In this document: in pieces, positions 33,373-41,865 of the stretch
Numbering within the stretch: the first letter of the stretch is position 1
Layout: every line of letters begins with the position of its first letter
Source: Aquabacterium sp.
GTDB lineage: Bacteria; Pseudomonadota; Gammaproteobacteria; Burkholderiales; Burkholderiaceae_C
DNA: 44,620 nt
Assembly: GCF_014378415.1 (NCBI RefSeq)
Contig: NZ_JACMNS010000003.1
Coordinates: forward strand, 1-44,620
Reading direction: 5' to 3'
The notes under the pieces: model-generated
Databases searched by the model: none
Seen by the model: the letters and a program-made list of their open reading frames with translations, nothing else
Told to the model about the DNA's origin: nothing
Position numbers and translations under genes: made by a program

Positions 33373-36300
33373 ATGAACGCTCCGCTACCCGATTCGGTCC
33401 TCAAGGCCCTGGCGTCTCTCACGCTGGACGACAAGTACGCCATCGAACACGGAACCGCCTTCATGAGCGGCGTGCAAGCCCTGGTGCGCTTGCCCATGCT
33501 GCAGCGCACCAGAGATGTGGCGGCAGGCCTCAACACAGCGGGCTTCATCAGCGGCTACCGTGGCTCGCCACTGGGCGGTTACGACCAGGCCTTGTGGAGC
33601 GCCAAAGAGCACCTCAAAGCTCACCACGTGGTTTTCCAGCCCGGTGTCAACGAAGAGCTCGGTGCCACCGCCGTCTGGGGCACGCAGCAGCTTGACCTGT
33701 ACCCGGAACACCGAAAATTCGATGGCGTATTCGGCCTTTGGTATGGCAAGGGTCCGGGGGTGGACCGCTGCTCCGATGTGTTCAAGCACGCCAACATGGC
33801 AGGCACCGCCAAGCACGGTGGCGTCATTGCCGTGGCGGGTGATGACCACGTGGCCAAAAGCTCGTCGGTGGCCCATCAAAGCGACCACATCTTCAAGGCC
33901 TGCGGCCTGCCCGTGTTTTTTCCGAGCAGCGCTCAAGAAATTCTGGACCTCGGTCTGCATGCCTACGCGATGAGCCGATTTTCTGGCCTGTGGGCCGGCA
34001 TGAAGGTCATCCAGGAAGTGGTCGAATCGTCCAGCAGCGTGTCGGTCGAACCCGACCGCGTGCAGATCATCCTGCCTGAAGATTTCACCATGCCGCCCGG
34101 CGGCCTGCACATCCGCTGGCCCGACTCGCCACTAGAGCAAGAGGCCCGGCTGATGGACTACAAGTGGTACGCCGCGCTGGCCTACGTGCGCGCCAACCGC
34201 TTGAACCGCACCGTGATCGACTCGAAGCACGCGCGCCTGGGTCTGATCGCCAGCGGCAAGGCCTACAACGACATGCGGCAGGCCCTGCATGACCTGGGCT
34301 TGGACGAGGTGACCTGCGCTCAGATCGGCATCCGCGTTCACAAGGTGGCCGTCGTCTGGCCACTGGAGGCCAGCGCCACGCGCGAATTCGCCACCGGCCT
34401 GCAAGAGATCCTGGTGATCGAAGAAAAGCGCCAGGTCATCGAGTACCAACTCAAGGAAGAGCTCTACAACTGGCGCGAAGATGTGCGCCCCCATGTGCTG
34501 GGCAAGTTCAACGAAACCCACGGCGACCACAGCGGTGGCGAGTGGTCCATGTCCAACCCGGCCTCCAACTGGCTGTTGCGCGCCAAGGCCGACCTGAACC
34601 CGTCGCTGATCGCCAAGGCCATTGCCCAACGCCTTGAGAAGCTTGGCATGTTGGATGCCATGGGCCGCGACCTGCGCCAGCGCATCACGCAAAGGCTGGC
34701 GCTGATCGAGGCCAAGGAGCAAGCCCCTGTCGTCGTGCCCCAGGCCAACGCCGAGCGCGCGCCCTGGTTCTGCAGCGGCTGCCCGCACAACACCTCCACC
34801 AAGGTGCCTGAAGGTTCACGCGCCATGGCCGGCATCGGTTGCCACTACATGGTGGTGTGGATGGACCGCAGCACCACCACCTTCACGCAGATGGGCGGCG
34901 AGGGCGTGACCTGGGTGGGCCAGGCACCCTTCACCGACGAGAAGCACGTGTTCGCCAACTTGGGCGATGGCACCTACTTTCACTCGGGCCTGTTGGCCGT
35001 GCGCCAGAGCATCGCCGCCAAGGTCAACATCACCTACAAGATTCTGTTCAACGATGCCGTGGCCATGACTGGCGGCCAGCCCGTGGACGGCACCCTGCGC
35101 GTGCCCGAGATGAGCCGCGAGCTGGAAGCCGAAGGCGTGTCGCGCATCGCCATCGTCACCGACGAGCCCGAGAAGTACATGGGCGTGTCCAACCTGGCCC
35201 CCGACACCACCGTGCACCACCGCGATGACCTGGACGCGGTGCAGCGCCAGATGCGCGAGGTGCCCGGCTGCAGCGTCATCATCTACGACCAGACCTGCGC
35301 CACCGAGAAACGCCGCCGCCGCAAGCGCGGCACCATGCCGGCGGTGACCGAGCGCGTCGTCATCAACGAACTGGTGTGCGAAGGCTGCGGTGATTGCTCC
35401 ACCCAATCCAACTGCCTGAGCGTGGAGCCGGTGGACACCGAGTTCGGCCGCAAGCGCCACATCAACCAGAGCACCTGCAACCACGACATGTCCTGCGTCA
35501 AGGGCTTTTGCCCCAGCTTCGTGACGGTGAGCGGTGGCCAGCTCAAGTCACCTCGCAAAAGCACGCAACGCGTCGATCCTTTCACCTTGCCCGCTCTGCC
35601 TGAACCAGCGATCCCCTTGGCGCACGAGGCCTACGGCATCATCGTCGCGGGCATTGGTGGCACCGGCGTCATCACCATCGGCCAACTGTTGGGCATGGCC
35701 GCGCACCTCGAAGGCAAGGGCATCGTCACGCAGGATTCGGCGGGCCTGGCGCAAAAGGGCGGCGCCACCTGGAGCCACATCCAGATCGCCGGACGCATGG
35801 ACGCCATCCACACCACGCGCGTGCCCACGGCGGCCGCCGACCTGGTGATTGGCTGCGACCCCCTCGTTACTGCCAACGCCAGCACGCTGTGCACCATGAG
35901 TGCCGATCGAACACACGTTGCACTCAACACCCATGGCACGCCCACGGCGGCCTTTGTGCGTGACACCAACTGGCAGTTCCCGGCCGGCCATTGCGACGAG
36001 GTCATTGACCGGGCCGCCTTGCCGGGCCAGGTGTCCAGGCTGGACGCCAACCAGTTGGCGACCCAACTCTTGGGCGACACCATCTACGCCAACCCCTTGA
36101 TGCTGGGCTACGCCTGGCAAAAGGGTTGGGTGCCCTTGAGCCGTGCCGCGCTGCTGCGTGCCATCGAGCTGAACGCGGTGCAGGTGGACAACAATCAGGC
36201 TGCTTTTGAATGGGGTTGCCGTGCCGCGCACGACCTGGCCGCCGTGCAGTCGCTGGCCCAGCCAGCCCAGCCTGTCCGCATCATCCGCAAGACCGCCACC

Positions 36301-36909
36301 AACCTCGAGACGCTGATTCAGTCGCGCGTTGATTTCCTGACGGACTATCAGGACAAGGCCTACGCCGCCGACTACCTGGCCTTCGTCAACCAGGTGCGTG
36401 CCGCCGAGCAAAAGCTGGGCTCAACCACGCTGACCGATGTCGTGGCGCGGCAGTTGTTCAAGCTCATGGCCTACAAAGACGAGTACGAAGTCGCACGTTT
36501 GCTGATCGATCGTCGCTTTCACGACAAAGTGGCCCAGGAGTTCGAAGGAGACTACAAGCTCTCCTACCACCTGGCGCCGCCGTTCATGGGCAGAACAGAT
36601 TCCCAGGGCCTGGCCACCAAGCAGCGCTTCGGCCCCTGGATGGGGCTGGCCTTCAAGGCTTTGGCGCCATTCAAGGTCTTGCGTGGCACGGTCTTCGATC
36701 CATTTGGCCGCACCCGCGAACGCCTGGAAGAACGCGGTTGGATTGCACGGTATCGCCAGGGCATCGGGGCCCTGCTGACTGACCTGAATGCCGACAATGT
36801 CGGGTCAGCGCTGGCCCTGGCCCGCGTTCCCGAAGACATCCGAGGCTACGGCCACATCAAGCAGGCCAGCATGGACAAGGCCCATGCCCGATGGAGAGAC
36901 CTGATTTGA
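33373..36909 (+). CDS. Indolepyruvate ferredoxin oxidoreductase family protein (fused)
   Basis: A 1178-residue fusion of the large and small subunits of a 2-oxoacid:acceptor oxidoreductase of the indolepyruvate type. The N-terminal pyrimidine-binding half contains ISGYRGSPLGGYD. The thiamine diphosphate site is GDGTYFHSG...NDAVAMTGGQPVDG near residue 533. An iron-sulfur region near 669-710 has CEGCGDCSTQSNC and CNHDMSCVKGFC, unlike a plain ferredoxin motif. The gamma-type domain starts near 755 (GIIVAGIGGTGVITIGQLLGMAAHLEG). It decarboxylates aryl or branched 2-oxoacids to acyl-CoA. Next to leucine genes it may feed isovaleryl-CoA from the leucine oxoacid; this is inference. The ATG at 33373 has GGAG six bases upstream. 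Confidence 0.9.
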   Translation: MNAPLPDSVLKALASLTLDDKYAIEHGTAFMSGVQALVRLPMLQRTRDVAAGLNTAGFISGYRGSPLGGYDQALWSAKEHLKAHHVVFQPGVNEELGATAVWGTQQLDLYPEHRKFDGVFGLWYGKGPGVDRCSDVFKHANMAGTAKHGGVIAVAGDDHVAKSSSVAHQSDHIFKACGLPVFFPSSAQEILDLGLHAYAMSRFSGLWAGMKVIQEVVESSSSVSVEPDRVQIILPEDFTMPPGGLHIRWPDSPLEQEARLMDYKWYAALAYVRANRLNRTVIDSKHARLGLIASGKAYNDMRQALHDLGLDEVTCAQIGIRVHKVAVVWPLEASATREFATGLQEILVIEEKRQVIEYQLKEELYNWREDVRPHVLGKFNETHGDHSGGEWSMSNPASNWLLRAKADLNPSLIAKAIAQRLEKLGMLDAMGRDLRQRITQRLALIEAKEQAPVVVPQANAERAPWFCSGCPHNTSTKVPEGSRAMAGIGCHYMVVWMDRSTTTFTQMGGEGVTWVGQAPFTDEKHVFANLGDGTYFHSGLLAVRQSIAAKVNITYKILFNDAVAMTGGQPVDGTLRVPEMSRELEAEGVSRIAIVTDEPEKYMGVSNLAPDTTVHHRDDLDAVQRQMREVPGCSVIIYDQTCATEKRRRRKRGTMPAVTERVVINELVCEGCGDCSTQSNCLSVEPVDTEFGRKRHINQSTCNHDMSCVKGFCPSFVTVSGGQLKSPRKSTQRVDPFTLPALPEPAIPLAHEAYGIIVAGIGGTGVITIGQLLGMAAHLEGKGIVTQDSAGLAQKGGATWSHIQIAGRMDAIHTTRVPTAAADLVIGCDPLVTANASTLCTMSADRTHVALNTHGTPTAAFVRDTNWQFPAGHCDEVIDRAALPGQVSRLDANQLATQLLGDTIYANPLMLGYAWQKGWVPLSRAALLRAIELNAVQVDNNQAAFEWGCRAAHDLAAVQSLAQPAQPVRIIRKTATNLETLIQSRVDFLTDYQDKAYAADYLAFVNQVRAAEQKLGSTTLTDVVARQLFKLMAYKDEYEVARLLIDRRFHDKVAQEFEGDYKLSYHLAPPFMGRTDSQGLATKQRFGPWMGLAFKALAPFKVLRGTVFDPFGRTRERLEERGWIARYRQGIGALLTDLNADNVGSALALARVPEDIRGYGHIKQASMDKAHARWRDLI

Positions 36910-38045
36910 TCCAACGACTCCTGGCGGTGCTGCTGAGCACCGATCCCAAACAACGCGTGCGCATCGCCCGTTCCCTGATGGCCGCCAATGTCTATGTGCT
37001 GTGCATGGGCATCATGGGCTTCGCCTCGCAGCAAGGCCTGATGCGCGCCAACGAGGCTGGTCTGCTGTCCGGCCTGATCATGTTGAACGTGGTGGTCTGG
37101 TACGGCCTCTTGCGCAGCGGATTGAACCAGCGCTTTCGCGAGCCCTCGTTGACGCTGCCGCAAATCCTGGCCGCCCTGACCTGGATCGTGGCCGCTTATG
37201 CCGTCACCGGGGTCTTCCACGGCGCCACGATGATGCTGCTCACGCTGGTGCTGGTCTTTGGCATCTTCAACCTCAACGCCCGCGATGCCAAGATCGCAGG
37301 TGCCTATGCCGTGGTCCTGACCGGCATCGTCATGGGCTACAAAACGATCACCGACGCGGTGGGTTACCCGGTGGCGCTGGAGTCGGTGCACTTTGCCCTG
37401 CTGGTGTCCTCCGTGCCCACCATCTCGGTGTTGACCGCGCAACTCAGCAACCTGCGCACCCGGCTGCGCACCAAGCAGGAGGAGTTGACGCTGGCCCTGG
37501 ACCGCATCCAGGTGCTGGCCACCCGTGACGAGCTGACTGGCCTGTACAACCGCCGCCACATGATGTCGGTGCTGGACGAGCACCAGCGGCGTCTTTCGCG
37601 CTCGTCGGGCCACGACTTCTGCCTGGCGATCCTGGACCTCGATTTCTTCAAGCAAATCAACGACACGCATGGCCACAACGTGGGCGACGAGGTGCTGCGA
37701 AACTTCGCCAGCCACGCGGCTGGCATGACCCGCGAAACCGATGTGCTGGCCCGTTGGGGTGGTGAGGAGTTCATGTTGGTACTGGTGGGCACCACCGTCC
37801 TGGATGCAGAGCGTGGCATCCAGCGGCTGCGCGAATCCTTGAAGAACGCCACCATGGCCAAGGACCACCTGGCCCTGCATCCCTCCTTCTCTGCCGGCTT
37901 GAGCACCTACCAACCCGGCGAGAACCTCGCGGCCTGCATCGATCGTGCCGACAAAGCGCTCTACAGTGCCAAACAGGGCGGCCGCAACCGCACTGTGATC
38001 TGGCCGGATGTGGTGCCCGCCATGTCGTCCACAATGGATGGATGA
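36891..38045 (+). CDS. Membrane-bound GGDEF diguanylate cyclase
   Basis: A 384-residue inner-membrane protein with about six transmembrane helices (residues 25-185), a short coiled coil (195-215) and a C-terminal GGDEF domain. The active-site motif is GGEEF (about 290-294), and RETD five residues earlier fits the RxxD product-inhibition site, so it should make cyclic di-GMP and be feedback-controlled. The domain also has the usual TRDELTGLYNRRHM start and LDLDFFKQINDTHGH metal site. The gene overlaps the oxidoreductase gene by 19 bases and the next gene by four (ATGA), so all three are likely cotranscribed. Confidence 0.93.
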   Translation: MERPDLIQRLLAVLLSTDPKQRVRIARSLMAANVYVLCMGIMGFASQQGLMRANEAGLLSGLIMLNVVVWYGLLRSGLNQRFREPSLTLPQILAALTWIVAAYAVTGVFHGATMMLLTLVLVFGIFNLNARDAKIAGAYAVVLTGIVMGYKTITDAVGYPVALESVHFALLVSSVPTISVLTAQLSNLRTRLRTKQEELTLALDRIQVLATRDELTGLYNRRHMMSVLDEHQRRLSRSSGHDFCLAILDLDFFKQINDTHGHNVGDEVLRNFASHAAGMTRETDVLARWGGEEFMLVLVGTTVLDAERGIQRLRESLKNATMAKDHLALHPSFSAGLSTYQPGENLAACIDRADKALYSAKQGGRNRTVIWPDVVPAMSSTMDG

Positions 38046-39550
38046 CTCAAAAAATTCTACTTTTGGGGCTTGGCGTGCTTTGCCTGTTGGGCATTGGGGA
38101 GGCCCAGGCTCAATCCAGGCCATCGGATGGCGCGCGTGCCTTGCCCGTGTCCACTCGCCTGGGTTTCGAGACCATCACTTTGCCGGGTGACGAGGCCATG
38201 GGCCTGCTGGGCGGCAGCTACCTGATGGCGTTCGCCCCCGGTTGGTTGGGCGGGCCGGCGGTGTACGGTGCGGTCACGGGGCACCGAGGCGGCTTCTTCG
38301 TCGGTGGCGCCGAGTTGGCCTACCGCCTGCCCTTGGCCAGTCGGGTGCGGCTTGAGCTGGGCCTGTTCGCCGGCGGCGGAGGTGGCGGTGGTGCGCCGGT
38401 TGGCGGTGGCTTGATGCTGCGCCCGCACCTCGACCTGTTGTGGCGCTTGAGCGGTGCCGCCAACGAGCCTGGGGTTTGGGCGGGCCTGTCGGCGTCCAGC
38501 GTGCGTTTTCCCAATGGCAACATCCGATCCAACCAGGCCGGCCTGGTTTTGGCGGTGGATGGCGACTTCGTTTACACCTTGCCCTCGGCCGTGGGCAAAA
38601 GCTCCTCGATCTGGGCCCGTGGGGGCATGGGGTTTGACCGCATCAGCATCGTGGGCGCGGTCGATGAGCCAAGTGGCCGTGGTCAACCGCAGCGCATTGG
38701 CCTGGCAGGCTTTCGGCTGGATCATTGGCTGCATCCCAATGTTTACTGGGGTTTGGAGGCGGCCGGGGCCGCCGGTGGGGGCGCAGGGGGCTATGCCGAG
38801 GTGTTGGCCAACCTGGGGTTTGAGCAGCCCATCAAAGGCACGCCCTTGGCCGTGGGGGCCCGGGCGGCGCTGGGCTTGGGCGGCGGTGGCGCTGTGCCCA
38901 CCGATGGTGGCCTGCTGGCCAAGGCCGGCATTTCCGTCAGTTGGCACCTCAGCCGCGACTTTTTCGTGTCCCTGGAAGGCGGGGCGGTGACCGCGCCGCA
39001 GGGCCCGTTCCGCGCGCGCTATGCCCAGGCCTCGATCGGCTGGGACCTGGACCACCCTTCCAACGCGCCCGCCGCCCTGGGCCGCCTGTCGCCACGCTCC
39101 CTTATTGAGGGCATGGAATGGAATTTAGCCCTGGAACACGTGGATGGCGCGGCGCGCAAAAACGGCCCCGCCCAATCCATGCAGGCAGTGGGGTTGGTGT
39201 TGCGCCGCTCCCTGACCGAACTTCTTTACTTAACCGGGCAGGCCCACAGTGCTTTCAACGGCGACGCGGGCGCTTATTCTGTGGGCTTGGTGGGCGCGGG
39301 CGTGCAATCACCGGTTTTTGCCGACAAGTGGTCGGTGGGGGCTGAATTGCTCGTCGGCGCTGCGGGTGGCGGTGGCGTGGACACCGATGGCGGGGCCGTC
39401 GTGCAGCCCATGCTCCGCTTGAATTTGGATGTGGGCCCCCAAAGTAGGGCCCACTTGGGCGTCGGTCGCATTCGCGCTTTGAAAGGCGAACTCGACAGCC
39501 CTGTGGTTGAATTGGCATGGGGCCTCGCATTTGGTGTGCCGGCCCGTTGA
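38042..39550 (+). CDS. Exported glycine-rich protein of three related modules
   Basis: I do not recognise a named family for this 502-residue protein. Residues 1-24 are a signal peptide (cleavage after AQA). The mature protein is strand-rich and resembles an outer-membrane barrel. A glycine cluster followed by an amphipathic strand recurs at about residues 105-137 (GLFAGGGGGGGAPVGGG), 277-306 (ALGLGGGGAVPTDGG) and 448-478 (LLVGAAGGGGVDTDGG), roughly 172 residues apart. About 25-30 residues after each is another strand block. The protein thus appears to be three diverged copies of one module. It does not end in the aromatic residue usual for barrels. The start overlaps the diguanylate cyclase stop (ATGA). 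Confidence 0.75.
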   Translation: MTQKILLLGLGVLCLLGIGEAQAQSRPSDGARALPVSTRLGFETITLPGDEAMGLLGGSYLMAFAPGWLGGPAVYGAVTGHRGGFFVGGAELAYRLPLASRVRLELGLFAGGGGGGGAPVGGGLMLRPHLDLLWRLSGAANEPGVWAGLSASSVRFPNGNIRSNQAGLVLAVDGDFVYTLPSAVGKSSSIWARGGMGFDRISIVGAVDEPSGRGQPQRIGLAGFRLDHWLHPNVYWGLEAAGAAGGGAGGYAEVLANLGFEQPIKGTPLAVGARAALGLGGGGAVPTDGGLLAKAGISVSWHLSRDFFVSLEGGAVTAPQGPFRARYAQASIGWDLDHPSNAPAALGRLSPRSLIEGMEWNLALEHVDGAARKNGPAQSMQAVGLVLRRSLTELLYLTGQAHSAFNGDAGAYSVGLVGAGVQSPVFADKWSVGAELLVGAAGGGGVDTDGGAVVQPMLRLNLDVGPQSRAHLGVGRIRALKGELDSPVVELAWGLAFGVPAR

Positions 39551-39567
39551 ATTTTTGGAGAGTTGAA

Positions 39568-40494
39568 TTGAAAAAGATCCTGATGAGCGTGTTCATGGCT
39601 GTGCTCAGCCTGACTTTTGTGGCGCAGCACGTCGAGGCCAAGCGCCTGGGCGGTGGCAGTTCGTCTGGCATGAAACGCCAGATGCCCGCACAAAACTCAC
39701 CTGCGCAGCAAGCTGCCAAGCCCACGGCGGCACCGGGCGCTCAAGGCGTGCCCCCCACCGTGGCGCCCAAGCGCAACTGGATGGGCCCGATCGCTGGCTT
39801 GGCCGCTGGTTTGGGCATCGCCGCCTTGATGGGCCACCTGGGCATGGGCGCCGCCTTCGGCAACATGATCATGATGGCGCTGCTTGCTGCGGTGGCCTTC
39901 TTCGGCATTCGCTGGGCCATGAAGCGTTTCTCCAACTCATCGCCCGTGCCCGCGACCAGTGGTGGTCCTCGCCTGTCGCCCAATGACTTTGCCCGCGCGC
40001 CCACACCACCCACGCAGCCCATGAGCCGCGACATGTCCGTGGCACCTCAAGGTGTGAGCAGCGATGGCATGCTCAGCGGCCCCAGCTTTGCCTCGGTGGC
40101 CGCAGGCTCGACCTCTAGCCTGCCCCCTGGCTTTGACGCCCCCGCGTTTGAACGCATCGCCAAGCTGATCTTCATCCGCATGCAGGCCGCCAATGACTCG
40201 TCCAACCTGGACGACTTGCGCCAGTTCTCCACGCCCGAGATGTTCGCCGTCTTCAAGCTGGAGCTGCAAGACCGTGGCAACGCGCCGCAGGTGACCGACG
40301 TGGTCCAGTTGAACGCCGAAGTCCTGGACTTCGTCGACGAGGCTGATCGCCAGATCGTCAGCGTGCGCTTCCATGGCCTGATCCGCGAAGAAAAAGACGC
40401 ACCGACCACGACGTTTGATGAGATCTGGCACTTGGCCAAGCCCAAGGCTGGCAGTGGTGAGTGGGCCATCGCAGGGATCGCGCAAACCGCCTGA
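39568..40494 (+). CDS. Tim44-like domain protein
   Basis: A 308-residue membrane-associated protein. A signal-like hydrophobic segment (KKILMSVFMAVLSLTFVAQ) is followed by a Gly/Ser/Pro-rich linker, two hydrophobic segments (about 75-113: GPIAGLAAGLGIAALMGHLG and NMIMMALLAAVAFFGIRW), another Pro-rich linker and a C-terminal Tim44-like domain (about 195-308, FERIAKLIFIRMQAANDSSNLDDLRQF through FDEIWHL). Such proteins are common in proteobacteria; their role is unclear. I chose the TTG at 39568 because GGAG lies seven bases before it and it gives a complete signal; the next ATG, at 39583, is too far from that site. It follows the three-module gene by 17 bp. Confidence 0.85.
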   Translation: MKKILMSVFMAVLSLTFVAQHVEAKRLGGGSSSGMKRQMPAQNSPAQQAAKPTAAPGAQGVPPTVAPKRNWMGPIAGLAAGLGIAALMGHLGMGAAFGNMIMMALLAAVAFFGIRWAMKRFSNSSPVPATSGGPRLSPNDFARAPTPPTQPMSRDMSVAPQGVSSDGMLSGPSFASVAAGSTSSLPPGFDAPAFERIAKLIFIRMQAANDSSNLDDLRQFSTPEMFAVFKLELQDRGNAPQVTDVVQLNAEVLDFVDEADRQIVSVRFHGLIREEKDAPTTTFDEIWHLAKPKAGSGEWAIAGIAQTA

Positions 40495-40497
40495 TCC

Positions 40498-40899
40498 ATG
40501 CACGTGACCATCCCGGACGAAGAGATCGAGCTTCGGGCCATCCGTGCGCAAGGCGCGGGTGGCCAAAACGTGAACAAGGTGTCCAGCGCGATCCATTTGC
40601 GCTTTGACATCCGGGCATCGTCAGCCCTGAACGACGAGCACAAAGAGCGCCTGCTGTCGCTGAGCGATCGCCGCATCAGCGCGGATGGCGTGCTGGTGAT
40701 CAAGGCTCAGGAATACCGCAGCCAGGAGCAAAACCGCACCGAAGCCTTGCGGCGCCTGGCCGAGCTGGTGGACAGCACCGCCCGGCCACCTCGGTTTCGC
40801 AAAGCCACCAAGCCCACCTACGGCGCCAAGCAGCGCCGCCTGGAGGGCAAGAGCCAGCGCTCGCAGATCAAGTCATCCCGAGGCCGGGTGAGCGACTAA
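40498..40899 (+). CDS. arfB: Alternative ribosome-rescue factor B (peptidyl-tRNA hydrolase)
   Basis: A 133-residue release-factor-like protein that frees ribosomes stalled on mRNAs lacking a stop codon. The catalytic GGQ is at residues 21-23 in RAQGAGGQNVNKVSSA. The C-terminal tail is basic (KQRRLEGKSQRSQIKSSRGRVSD), as needed to enter the empty mRNA channel. It has no stop-codon-reading domains, which separates it from RF1/RF2. Its ATG lies three bases after the Tim44-like gene stop. Its stop codon overlaps that of the convergent DUF1415 gene. Confidence 0.94.
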   Translation: MHVTIPDEEIELRAIRAQGAGGQNVNKVSSAIHLRFDIRASSALNDEHKERLLSLSDRRISADGVLVIKAQEYRSQEQNRTEALRRLAELVDSTARPPRFRKATKPTYGAKQRRLEGKSQRSQIKSSRGRVSD

Positions 40900-41441
40900 A
40901 CCCAAAGCTTCTTCCAACCTTCGTGGCCCAGTGCGCGCAAAGTCTCGATGTTGTGCTCGTAGATGTTGGCCGCATCGGGAAACGCCTCCACCGCCTTCTC
41001 GATGCTGCTTTCGCGCAGCAAGTGCAAGGTGGGGTAGGGCGAGCGGTTGCTGAAGTTGTCGATGTCGTCCGCGTCGCTGTCCGCGAACTGGTAGTCCGGG
41101 TGAAAGCTCGCCACTTGCAATTCGCCCTCCAGGTCGAGCTCGCCCACGGCGGCGTCTGCCACTTCCAGAAAATCGTTGTAGTCCAGAAAATTCGTCAGCA
41201 CGCCAGGGTGGATCAGCAAGGTGGTTTCCACCTCTTCGGCGTCGGCCTTCTGTAGAAACTGCAACTCGTGCAGCAGGTCGGCCAGCAGGGCTTCTTCGCT
41301 GGTGGCTTCACTCACCACGTAGCGGATCTGCTGCTTGATCTGCACAGCCTTCGCAAAAGGGCACAGGTTCAGGCCGATCACGGCCTTGTCCAGCCAAAGG
41401 CGCGTGGCGGCGATCACCTCATCAGGTGTGAATTTGTTCAT
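40896..41441 (-). CDS. DUF1415 family protein
   Basis: A 181-residue soluble protein of the DUF1415 family. Recognisable blocks are WLDKAVIGLNLCPFAKAV near the N-terminus, LLIHPGVLTNFLDYNDFLEVAD, the aspartate-rich FHPDYQFADSDADDIDNFSNRSPYPTLHLLRE and a C-terminal NIETLRALGHEGWKKL. The conserved Cys in NLCPFA and the acidic cluster suggest a catalytic or metal-binding role, but no function is established. The ATG overlaps the stop of the upstream lipoprotein gene (ATGA), so the two form a small operon. Confidence 0.92.
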   Translation of the reverse strand: MNKFTPDEVIAATRLWLDKAVIGLNLCPFAKAVQIKQQIRYVVSEATSEEALLADLLHELQFLQKADAEEVETTLLIHPGVLTNFLDYNDFLEVADAAVGELDLEGELQVASFHPDYQFADSDADDIDNFSNRSPYPTLHLLRESSIEKAVEAFPDAANIYEHNIETLRALGHEGWKKLWV

Positions 41442-41650
41442 GGTTGCTCGCTTGAAGTGGCCACATCAACGGTTTTCTCGATCACCTTGCCGGCCACCGA
41501 CACGGTGGTGACCACCACGGTGCTGGCCACGGACACCGCCGCGCCAGCGACGGAGGCGGCTGCGCCCACCACGGCACAGCCCGGCAGGATGGCCAGGCCC
41601 AACAGGGGAAGAAGGGGGCGACACCAGGTGCGCGCAAGGGCTTGGTTCAT
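41438..41650 (-). CDS. Small lipoprotein
   Basis: A 70-residue predicted lipoprotein. After a short basic start comes a hydrophobic stretch (PLLPLLGLAIL) and a LPGC lipobox; the mature part is an Ala/Val/Gly-rich repetitive segment (VVGAAASVAGAAVSVASTVVVTTVSVAG) with a short polar tail. It resembles the small glycine/alanine-rich lipoproteins common in proteobacteria. I chose the ATG at 41650, which starts a clean signal; longer frames upstream have no support. The stop overlaps the DUF1415 start. Confidence 0.75.
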   Translation of the reverse strand: MNQALARTWCRPLLPLLGLAILPGCAVVGAAASVAGAAVSVASTVVVTTVSVAGKVIEKTVDVATSSEQP

Positions 41651-41778
41651 GAGAATTCCGGGGTGAAGGCTGCGCATTTTCCCAGGTTTGGGGCGAGTGC
41701 ATTCAAGTTTGATGACCACAGGCCGAAACCTCATCAACGCTGCCGAACTAACAAGCATCCGATCAGGATCTGCCCTCC

Positions 41779-41865
41779 ATGAGCCTCATTCTCACCAGTC
41801 GCGATACCGCCGGGCAAGCCCCCGAGTTTTGGCGGCGGATGCCTTCTTGCGGGGTTTCGCGATGA
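41779..41865 (+). CDS. Possible 28-residue leader ORF before the GGDEF-EAL gene
   Basis: A short reading frame starts at an ATG with AGGA about nine bases upstream and ends at a TGA that overlaps the ATG of the next gene (ATGA at 41862-41865). It encodes MSLILTSRDTAGQAPEFWRR and eight further residues, with no known motif. The overlap would couple translation of the downstream gene, which has no good ribosome binding site of its own. Translation of so short a frame is unproven. The rest of the spacer (41651-41778) shows nothing I recognise. Confidence 0.3.
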   Translation: MSLILTSRDTAGQAPEFWRRMPSCGVSR

